Positions 24,711-30,579 of a DNA stretch of 30,579 bases are shown here, piece after piece (position 1 is the stretch's first letter; each line of letters opens with the position of its first letter). Below the pieces are notes generated by a model, which searched no databases, was not told the origin of the DNA, and saw nothing but the letters and a program-made list of their open reading frames with translations. Position numbers and translations under genes: made by a program. Source of the DNA: Bacteroidota bacterium (GTDB lineage Bacteria; Pseudomonadota; Alphaproteobacteria; Puniceispirillales; Puniceispirillaceae); assembly GCA_009936825.1 (NCBI GenBank), contig JAACDV010000284.1, forward strand, positions 1 through 30,579, in the 5' to 3' direction.

Positions 24711-24785
24711 GGCTTAGGTTAGGTTCGGGCCTGGGTTAGGGTTAGGGTTAGGGTTAGGGTTGGGCTTGGGTTAGGTTCGGGCTTG
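24711..24785. repeat. Telomere-type (GGGTTA)n array with flanking direct repeats; predicted G-quadruplex
   Basis: Bases 24733-24759 read (GGGTTA)x4 plus GGG on the plus strand, followed by TT-GGG-CTT-GGG to 24770. This gives seven GGG runs in 38 bases with loops of two or three bases, the arrangement of the human telomeric G-quadruplex. The core is bracketed by two 23-base direct repeats, 24711-24733 and 24763-24785 (21 of 23 identical, form GGCTT-R-GGTTAGGTTCGGGC-Y-TG). The right-hand copy encodes the last codons and stop of the acyl-CoA dehydrogenase. The block lies between the convergent IorB and acyl-CoA dehydrogenase genes. No ordinary hairpin terminator is visible, so it may itself mark the boundary between the two transcription units. 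The IorAB transcript would carry the G-rich strand. Confidence 0.9.
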
Positions 24786-25934
24786 ATCTTCTTTGAAGTT
24801 ATCCATCACCGCGCGTGCGATGATCAGTTTTTGCACTTCGCTGGCACCTTCATAAATACGCAACGCCCTAATTTCACGATAAAGCTGCTCGACCATAACC
24901 CCGCTTCGCACGCCGTCCCCGCCATGCAGTTGAACCGCTTTGTCGATTACCTGCTGGGCTGTTTCGGTGGCGTGAAGCTTGGCCATTGATGCTTCGCGGC
25001 TGACCCGGGCAGCACCTTTATCTTTGGTCCATGCGGCGCGGTAAATCAGCAGGGCGGCGCTATCCACATCCAGTGCCATTTCGGCAAGCGATGCTTGGAC
25101 TGTAGGCATGGCAGCCAACGGCGCGCCAAATAATTCACGGCTGCCGGTGCGGTCCAAAGCTTCATCAAGGGCGCGGCGCGCAAATCCCAACGCGGCGGCA
25201 CCAACCGTCGATCTGAAAACATCCAGCACCGCCATGGCGATCCCAAACCCCTTGCCAGCGGTCCCGATCAGCGCCGATCCGGGAAGCTTCAATTCGTTAA
25301 AGCGAAGGCGGGCCAACGGGTGCGGGGCAATAACATCAATGCGCTCGGCAATTTCCAGACCGGGGGTGTCCGCAGGAACCAGAAAACAGGACAATCCCTT
25401 GGCTCCCGGACCCTCGCCAGTGCGGGCAAAAACGGTGTAGATATCGGCGATACCGCCATTAGATATCCAGGTTTTTTCACCATTCAACACCCAGCCATTG
25501 CCATCGCTGGTGGCGGTGGTCGACATATTGGCAACGTCCGATCCGCTGGCAGGTTCCGACAACGCAAACCCGGCAATGGCATCCCCCGAAGTGGTGGCTG
25601 ACAGCCAGCGCCGATGCTCATCATCCCCGAACAGGCTGACCGGCCCCATCCCCAGTCCCTGCATGGCAAAGGCGAAATCGGCTAGACCGTCATGGCGTGC
25701 CAGCGTCTCGCGGATCAGGCATAAAGTCCGAACATCTAGCACAGGCTGGTCCAAATTGGCGGAATGGGTCAGCCAACCGTCCTCGCCAAGCGCGCGAACA
25801 AGGCTGCGGCAAGCAGCGTCAGTATCGGTGTGGTCGGCTGGCAGATTGGCAAGGCACCAATCATCGAGCGCGGCCGCAATCTGGCGGTGTTTATCGTCAA
25901 GAAACGGCCAGTCAAGAAAGCTACGGTCGGCCAT
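24771..25934 (-). CDS. Acyl-CoA dehydrogenase
   Basis: A 387-residue FAD enzyme of normal length. Signatures are [31 protein letters not shown] (two adjoining parts, the FAD/acyl-binding loop), [52 protein letters not shown] in the C-terminal domain, and Glu362 of YEGASEVQ as the likely catalytic base. It would introduce a 2,3-double bond into an acyl-CoA and pass electrons to ETF. It is the last gene of the monooxygenase/MarR operon, overlapping the hydratase stop by one base (TGATG), which suggests a beta-oxidation-like step on the ring-derived CoA thioester. Its final four codons and stop lie within the telomere-type repeat block, so its C-terminus may vary with repeat length. Confidence 0.92.
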   Translation of the reverse strand: MADRSFLDWPFLDDKHRQIAAALDDWCLANLPADHTDTDAACRSLVRALGEDGWLTHSANLDQPVLDVRTLCLIRETLARHDGLADFAFAMQGLGMGPVSLFGDDEHRRWLSATTSGDAIAGFALSEPASGSDVANMSTTATSDGNGWVLNGEKTWISNGGIADIYTVFARTGEGPGAKGLSCFLVPADTPGLEIAERIDVIAPHPLARLRFNELKLPGSALIGTAGKGFGIAMAVLDVFRSTVGAAALGFARRALDEALDRTGSRELFGAPLAAMPTVQASLAEMALDVDSAALLIYRAAWTKDKGAARVSREASMAKLHATETAQQVIDKAVQLHGGDGVRSGVMVEQLYREIRALRIYEGASEVQKLIIARAVMDNFKEDQART

Positions 25935-26761
25935 CAGTCCCCCTTAAAGACGGGTTTTTCTTTCCCGACAAAAGCGTGATAGGCACGGCTGAAATCTTCG
26001 GTTTGCATGTAGATTGCCTGAGCCTGCGCTTCGGCTTCAATGGCCTGTTCCAGTCCCATTGACCATTCGGCATTCAGCTGTGTTTTGGTGATCATATGAG
26101 CAAAATTAGGGCCGGCGGAAATACGCTGCGCCAGTGTTGTTGCGGCATTATCCAGATCATCTGGCGCATGCAATGCATTCCAGAACCCCCAGCTATGACC
26201 TTCGTCGGCGCTCATTGTCCGGCCAGTATAAAGCAAATCGGCGGCGCGCCCTTGCCCGATAATTCGCGGCAGCATGGCACACGCGCCCATGTCGCATCCG
26301 GCAAGGCCAACACGGGTAAATAAAAACGCCGTTTTGGCGGCAGGTGTCGCCAAGCGTAAATCGGACGCCATCGCAATGATAGCCCCGGCCCCAACGCAAA
26401 CCCCGTCAACCGCTGCGATGATCGGCTTGCCGCATCCCAGCATTGCCTTGACCAGATCACCAGTCATGCGGGTAAATGCGAGGAGGTCTTTCATGTCCAT
26501 CCCTACCAACGGGCCGATGATGTCATGAACATCACCGCCGGAACAGAAATTCCCCTCATTTGATCCGACAATGACAACATCAACATCGCTGGCATAGGCC
26601 ATGGACCGAAACGTATCGCGAAGCTCCGCATAGCTATCAAAGGTCAGCGGGTTTTTACGATCACCGCCGAGAAGATTGAGTCTGGCAATGCCATCCTTCA
26701 AATTCCACGCGAAATGCTTGGGCGTAAGACTTGCCATTTCGTGCGTTCCAAAACCGCCCAT
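25934..26761 (-). CDS. Enoyl-CoA hydratase/isomerase family protein
   Basis: A 275-residue crotonase-fold enzyme. Oxyanion-hole segments [10 protein letters not shown] (residues 72-81) and [17 protein letters not shown] (from about 118) are present. The region that normally holds the second catalytic acid reads [20 protein letters not shown], with Asp in place of the usual Glu, a pattern seen in a subfamily of aromatic-degradation hydratases. It would hydrate or isomerise the unsaturated CoA thioester made by neighbouring enzymes. GGAGGAGA stands 7 bases before the ATG, the strongest Shine-Dalgarno in the operon, and lies inside the end of the MarR gene, whose stop is only two bases away. Confidence 0.9.
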   Translation of the reverse strand: MGGFGTHEMASLTPKHFAWNLKDGIARLNLLGGDRKNPLTFDSYAELRDTFRSMAYASDVDVVIVGSNEGNFCSGGDVHDIIGPLVGMDMKDLLAFTRMTGDLVKAMLGCGKPIIAAVDGVCVGAGAIIAMASDLRLATPAAKTAFLFTRVGLAGCDMGACAMLPRIIGQGRAADLLYTGRTMSADEGHSWGFWNALHAPDDLDNAATTLAQRISAGPNFAHMITKTQLNAEWSMGLEQAIEAEAQAQAIYMQTEDFSRAYHAFVGKEKPVFKGD

Positions 26762-26763
26762 TT

Positions 26764-27246
26764 CTATCTCTCCTCCAGAAGATCGAGAAGGCCGGCAAAT
26801 TGATCAAGATCATCGCTGTCCATACCGGCAAACATTTTATTGACCCATTCTTCATGCGATGTAGCCATTTCGGCAAAGCGTTCGATTCCCCGTTTGGTCA
26901 ACCGCACAGTGGCGGCGCGCTTGTCTTCGGGGGACACTTCACGGATGACATGGCCTTCGCGGATCAGGCTGTCGATAATACCGGTGACATTGCCGTTCGA
27001 TACTTTCAGATGGGCTGATAGGTGGCTCATTCTCAGGCCGTCCCGATATCGGTCCAAGGTTGCTAGAACATCAAAACGCGGCAAGGTGGTGTCAAAATCA
27101 TTGCGAAGCGATGTGCGAAGATGGCTTTGCATGGTTCTGTTAGTATCCAGAAACCGCAGCCAGATGCGCAGCCGATGCTTTGAAACAGCGTCGTTATGCG
27201 TATCGCCCTTGGCCTCATGCTGACCATGTTGTGGTGGCAGAGTCAT
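26764..27246 (-). CDS. MarR family transcriptional regulator
   Basis: A 160-residue winged-helix regulator. The recognition region is [24 protein letters not shown], and the wing ends [18 protein letters not shown], the family's DR-basic beta-hairpin. The C-terminal helix [29 protein letters not shown] supports dimerisation. MarR proteins in CoA-dependent aromatic operons commonly repress their own operon and are released by the aryl-CoA intermediate. Here the gene sits inside the operon, overlapping the SDR stop (ATGA, 27243-27246), so autoregulation is likely. Its ligand may be 2-aminobenzoyl-CoA or a related thioester (inference). Confidence 0.92.
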   Translation of the reverse strand: MTLPPQHGQHEAKGDTHNDAVSKHRLRIWLRFLDTNRTMQSHLRTSLRNDFDTTLPRFDVLATLDRYRDGLRMSHLSAHLKVSNGNVTGIIDSLIREGHVIREVSPEDKRAATVRLTKRGIERFAEMATSHEEWVNKMFAGMDSDDLDQFAGLLDLLEER

Positions 27247-27995
27247 GCTTCACCGCCATTGATTGCAACAGTTTGACCATTGATTGCATCCGAGCCGGGC
27301 CCGCATAGCCATAGGGCAGCCTGACTGACTTCTTGTGGTGAGATTAGTCTTCCTAGAGGACTCATATCTCCCAGAACTGCGGTTGCCTCGGCTTTGCTCT
27401 TTCCGGTTTTGGCCATTATATTATCAATGCTGCGGCCGGTCATTTCGGTGTCCAGATACCCCGGACACAGAGCATTTACGGTGATGCCGGTCATGGCGAG
27501 TTCTTGCGCGGTTGATTTTACCAGACCGTTGACGCCATGTTTGGATGCACTGTAGGCAGACGCGTAGCGATGTCCGGAGATGCCGGTAATTGATGAGATT
27601 GCGATCAGGCGGCCCCATTTTGAGCCAGCACTGCGAAGCTGTTGATAGGCACTCCGAAAGGTCAGGAAACATCCGGTCAGATTAATCGCCATAATCTGGT
27701 GCCATAATTCTGTTGAGGTGCGGTGCAAGGGAGCGCTTTCGGCAATGCCGGCGTTGGCAATGGTAATTTCAATTGCCCCGATGCTATCGAACAGCGCCTT
27801 GGTCGCATCCTCATCAGTCACGTCGAGCTGGTGAGCGTGAATATTGTCATGCACTTGAGATACCGCCTGCAGCGGTTCCATCCGCCGCCCGCAGATATGA
27901 ACTTCTGCGCCTCTCGCGGCAAAATCTTCTGCTAGTACGCTGCCAAGTCCGCTGCCGCCGCCGGTCACAAGAACCTTGCAGTTTGATAGCTCCAC
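27243..27995 (-). CDS. SDR family oxidoreductase, probable 3-hydroxyacyl-CoA dehydrogenase
   Basis: A classical short-chain dehydrogenase of 250 residues from GTG 27995. The nucleotide site TGGGSGLG is at residues 11-18, then NAG in IANAGIAES, and the active site AISSITGISG with Ser near 135 and YSASK with Tyr148 and Lys152. It ends with GQTVAINGG, the typical SDR C-terminus. GTG 27995 is preferred because a G-rich Shine-Dalgarno-like stretch lies 8 bases upstream and the strand begins a few residues later; an ATG at 28028 would add 11 residues with no ribosome site. In context it probably oxidises a hydroxyacyl-CoA from the hydratase step. It follows the monooxygenase gene after about 60 bases. 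Confidence 0.9.
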   Translation of the reverse strand: MELSNCKVLVTGGGSGLGSVLAEDFAARGAEVHICGRRMEPLQAVSQVHDNIHAHQLDVTDEDATKALFDSIGAIEITIANAGIAESAPLHRTSTELWHQIMAINLTGCFLTFRSAYQQLRSAGSKWGRLIAISSITGISGHRYASAYSASKHGVNGLVKSTAQELAMTGITVNALCPGYLDTEMTGRSIDNIMAKTGKSKAEATAVLGDMSPLGRLISPQEVSQAALWLCGPGSDAINGQTVAINGGEA

Positions 27996-28054
27996 CGCGA
28001 TATCCCCCCCGCCAATGATTCCGCACATTTAATATAGCATAGCCATATAAAAAC

Positions 28055-30343
28055 CTAAACGCGAATGCCGATGCCTTCGCCGCGTTCGGCCAGCCTTACC
28101 AGCTGATCACGGCCCGGATGATAAGGGGCAGGCCATGCTTCACCATCATCCCCCAATGCAGCCGAGGCATGCAACGTCCAGTAGGGATTGGCCAAATGCG
28201 GGCGCGCCAGACAAACAAGGTCGGCCCGGCCAGCCATCAAGATCGAATTCACATGATCAGGCTCATAAATATTGCCTACTGCCATGGTCGGTATGGCGCG
28301 CTCGTTGCGGATACGGTCAGAGAACGGAGTCTGGAACATGCGGCCATAAACAGGGCGCGCCTCGATCGAGGTCTGGCCCGCCGACACATCAACAATATCA
28401 ACTCCGGCATCGCGGAAAGCCTGTGCAATATCCACCGCTTCACCACCGCTGACCCCTGCATCTCCAACCCAGTCGGTAGCGGAAATGCGAACTGACATCG
28501 GCTTTTCTTTCGGCCAGACAGCCCGCATCGCGTTGAAAACTTCCAACGGATAGCGAAGGCGGTTCTCAAGGGTGCCGCCATATTCATCGGTTCGAATATT
28601 CGAGATAGGTGAGATGAAAGATGAAATCAGATAACCATGCGCCGCGTGAAGCTCAATCATATCAAAGCCGCAGCGAAGGGCCATTTCGGTTGACGCAACA
28701 AACTGATCGCGGACCTCATCCATATCGGCGCGGTCCATTTCTTTAGGCTCTGCACTGTTCGGTGACCACGCGATTGCTGACGCCGACAATAGCGGCCAAT
28801 TATCTGCCTCCAGCGGGGCATCCATTTCCTGCCAGCCAAGTTGAGTTGACCCTTTGCGTCCGGCATGGCCGATCTGCATACATAATTTAGCATCGGTTTC
28901 GGCATGGGCAAAATCAACGATGCGCGTCCATGCGGCCTCATGTTCCGGAGTGTATAGCCCGGGACAGCCCGGGGTGATTCGGCCTTGGGCGCTCACGCAA
29001 GTCATTTCCATGTAGACAAGACCGGCACCGCCCTTGGCACGTTCCGAGTAATGCACAAGGTGCCAGTCATTGGGGGTGCCATCGACGGCCTTATATTGGG
29101 CCATCGGCGAGACAACCAGCCGGTTTTTCAGTCGTAGATCGCGAAGCTGATAGGGGGCAAACATGGGGGCGCGGTGAATGCCGTTTGCACCAGCCTGTTT
29201 CTGGAACCAGATTTCAGCAGATTTCAGCCATTCAGAATCACGAACCCGCAGATTTTCATGACCAATCCGCTGCGAGCGGGTCAGCAGAGAATAATTCAGT
29301 TGAACTGGATCAAGGTGAAGATAGCGTTCGACATCCTCAAACCATTCGGTGGAGTTGCGGGCCGCCGATTGCAACCGTAAAACGTCCAGACGGCGGTCTT
29401 CCTGATAGCGCGAAAACGCATCCTCCAGCCGGTCTTCCTCATGCAGAAGATCCGCCAGCGCAATTGCCGATTCCAAAGCTAATTTGGTCCCCGACCCAAT
29501 GGAAAAATGCGCGGTGGCGGACGAATCGCCAAGCAGCACAACATTGCGATGATACCATTTCTCGCACGGCACACGATTGAAGTTCAGCCATGCCGAGCCG
29601 CGAAGATGTTTGGCGTTGGACATCAGGGCGTGACCGCCAAGATGATCTTTGAAAATCTGTTCGCAAGCGGCGATATTCTGATCCTGCGACATTTTATCAA
29701 AGCCCCAGGCATTATAGGTATCCTCGCTGCATTCAACGATAAAGGTCGCGGTGTCCTCGTCAAACTGATAGGCGTGTGCCCACACCCAGCCATGCTCGGT
29801 TTCTTCAAAGATAAAGGTGAAGGCGTCATCGAATTTCTGCTGTGTTCCTAGCCAGACGAACTTGCAGGCGCGGCGATCAATTTCGGGTTTGAAATGATCG
29901 GCAAAATGCGTGCGAACGCGTGAATTCACCCCGTCAGCAGCAACCACCAGATCGTAATCCGCGCACAGCGCGTCGATGTCATCAATGTCGGTTTCGAATT
30001 GCAGGTCAACGCCCAGTTGGGTGGCGCGCTCCTGCAGCAGCATCAGCAGACGTTTGCGGCCAATTCCGCAGAAACCGTGGCCCGTTGATACCAGCCGCTC
30101 CCCTTGATGGATCAGCGCAATATCGTCCCAATAGGCAAAATGTTCATGGATCATCTCAGCGCTGACAGGATCGTTGCTGCGCAGATTTGCTAACGTTTCG
30201 TCAGACAGAACAACACCCCAGCCAAACGTGTCATCAGCGCGATTGCGCTCAATGATTGAGACCATATGTTCTGGGTTACGAAGCTTTACGCTGATCGCAA
30301 AATACAGACCAGCAGGTCCGCCGCCAAGGCAGGCTATTTTCAT
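28055..30343 (-). CDS. Fused FAD monooxygenase / old-yellow-enzyme (2-aminobenzoyl-CoA monooxygenase/reductase or salicylyl-CoA 5-hydroxylase type)
   Basis: A 762-residue two-domain flavoprotein. Residues 1 to about 360 are a single-component aromatic hydroxylase domain: [15 protein letters not shown] at the start, then [16 protein letters not shown] and [19 protein letters not shown] with the Gly-Asp pair at 272-273. Residues about 393-750 form an old-yellow-enzyme-type FMN domain ([49 protein letters not shown]). This architecture and length match the Azoarcus evansii 2-aminobenzoyl-CoA monooxygenase/reductase, which hydroxylates and then reduces the ring; proteins annotated as bifunctional salicylyl-CoA 5-hydroxylase/oxidoreductase are the same family. 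ATG 30343 is chosen because GGAG sits 6 bases upstream. First gene of the operon. A matching CoA ligase is not in the window. Confidence 0.9.
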   Translation of the reverse strand: MKIACLGGGPAGLYFAISVKLRNPEHMVSIIERNRADDTFGWGVVLSDETLANLRSNDPVSAEMIHEHFAYWDDIALIHQGERLVSTGHGFCGIGRKRLLMLLQERATQLGVDLQFETDIDDIDALCADYDLVVAADGVNSRVRTHFADHFKPEIDRRACKFVWLGTQQKFDDAFTFIFEETEHGWVWAHAYQFDEDTATFIVECSEDTYNAWGFDKMSQDQNIAACEQIFKDHLGGHALMSNAKHLRGSAWLNFNRVPCEKWYHRNVVLLGDSSATAHFSIGSGTKLALESAIALADLLHEEDRLEDAFSRYQEDRRLDVLRLQSAARNSTEWFEDVERYLHLDPVQLNYSLLTRSQRIGHENLRVRDSEWLKSAEIWFQKQAGANGIHRAPMFAPYQLRDLRLKNRLVVSPMAQYKAVDGTPNDWHLVHYSERAKGGAGLVYMEMTCVSAQGRITPGCPGLYTPEHEAAWTRIVDFAHAETDAKLCMQIGHAGRKGSTQLGWQEMDAPLEADNWPLLSASAIAWSPNSAEPKEMDRADMDEVRDQFVASTEMALRCGFDMIELHAAHGYLISSFISPISNIRTDEYGGTLENRLRYPLEVFNAMRAVWPKEKPMSVRISATDWVGDAGVSGGEAVDIAQAFRDAGVDIVDVSAGQTSIEARPVYGRMFQTPFSDRIRNERAIPTMAVGNIYEPDHVNSILMAGRADLVCLARPHLANPYWTLHASAALGDDGEAWPAPYHPGRDQLVRLAERGEGIGIRV

Positions 30344-30457
30344 CACATGCTCCACACCATTAAATTTTTCCGGACACCCTTGCTCGATCACGCAATTTCA
30401 CCGCACAAAATAGGCTCCCTATAGAAAATGTGGCATCGGCCATGATTAATTTCAAGC

Positions 30458-30487
30458 CTAAAACATTATACTTGAATTCATTTCTAA
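30458..30487 (-). promoter_or_regulatory. Candidate promoter and MarR operator of the monooxygenase operon
   Basis: On the minus strand a perfect -10 box TATAAT lies at 30470-30465, giving a likely start near 30458 and a leader of about 115 bases. Immediately upstream, in the spacer, is TGAATTCA (30473-30480), a perfect 8-bp palindrome within an imperfect 14-bp dyad (AAATGAATTCAAGT). Its position would let a bound repressor block polymerase, as expected for the MarR protein of this operon. The -35 region is poor. A further dyad CAAAT-CGAAA-ATTTG lies close to the right edge. Confidence 0.4.
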
Positions 30488-30579
30488 GGCGGCTAGTGTA
30501 TTTTTGCGGCTCGGGTTGGCGATTTTTGAGACGGCGGTGCGTTTTTGAACATCAAATCGAAAATTTGGGCTACGTATCG

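Noticed and set aside
24711..24785. Telomere-type repeat read as a chromosome end or eukaryotic contamination
   Set aside because: It is internal, short, flanked by intact bacterial genes on both sides, and one flanking repeat encodes the end of a bacterial gene. Nothing suggests a linear replicon end or a chimera.

Overview
The window looks like a chromosomal segment of an alphaproteobacterium. Gene density is high, stop/start overlaps (ATGA, TGATG) are frequent, and base composition is roughly balanced by eye. The gene families are common in marine and soil Alphaproteobacteria: dipeptide-type ABC importer, sulfatase, acetylpolyamine-amidohydrolase-type deacetylase, CoA-dependent aromatic catabolism, and a large-type indolepyruvate oxidoreductase. 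A SAR116- or roseobacter-like marine lineage would fit, but no marker gene here settles it. I see no rRNA, tRNA, CRISPR, transposase, phage or plasmid gene.

Layout. (1) 1-4.0 kb, mostly plus strand: a hairpin at the left edge, a LysR regulator, a small VOC-fold gene carrying a repeat expansion and a 3' frameshift, a persulfide-dioxygenase-like metallo-hydrolase fused to a rhodanese domain, and a DAO-type FAD oxidoreductase. (2) 4.0-9.2 kb: a SAM methyltransferase (-), a MATE exporter (+) whose end overlaps a class II HDAC-like deacetylase (-), and a cytosolic type I sulfatase (-). (3) 9.4-11.0 kb (+): a two-subunit class I CoA-transferase. (4) 11.1-16.3 kb (-): a complete dipeptide/oligopeptide-type ABC importer in the order binding protein, two permeases, two ATPases. 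(5) 16.6-24.7 kb: one CrtI/PYROXD2-like flavoprotein (-), divergent from a plus-strand operon of a metal-dependent cyclase/isatin-hydrolase-type amidohydrolase, a second CrtI/PYROXD2-like paralogue, and IorA and IorB. (6) 24.8-30.3 kb (-): an operon of a fused flavin monooxygenase/old-yellow-enzyme (2-aminobenzoyl-CoA monooxygenase/reductase or salicylyl-CoA 5-hydroxylase type), SDR, MarR regulator, enoyl-CoA hydratase and acyl-CoA dehydrogenase.

How the genes may work together. Regions 5 and 6 converge and both fit CoA-dependent breakdown of indolic or ortho-aminoaromatic compounds. My working hypothesis is that the cyclase-family enzyme opens isatin (or formylkynurenine), the IorAB-type enzyme turns an aryl 2-oxo acid into an aryl-CoA, and the fused monooxygenase/reductase plus beta-oxidation-like enzymes dearomatise and degrade 2-aminobenzoyl-CoA under MarR control. 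This is inference from gene families and position.

The most striking non-coding feature lies exactly between these two convergent operons. It is a vertebrate-telomere-type (GGGTTA)n array with seven GGG runs, flanked by near-identical 23-bp direct repeats, one of which contains the stop codon of the acyl-CoA dehydrogenase gene. Short tandem duplications, usually of 15 or 18 bp, recur elsewhere in the window (VOC gene, IorB linker, methyltransferase insert, 3' end of the binding-protein gene), suggesting a replication-slippage-prone genome.
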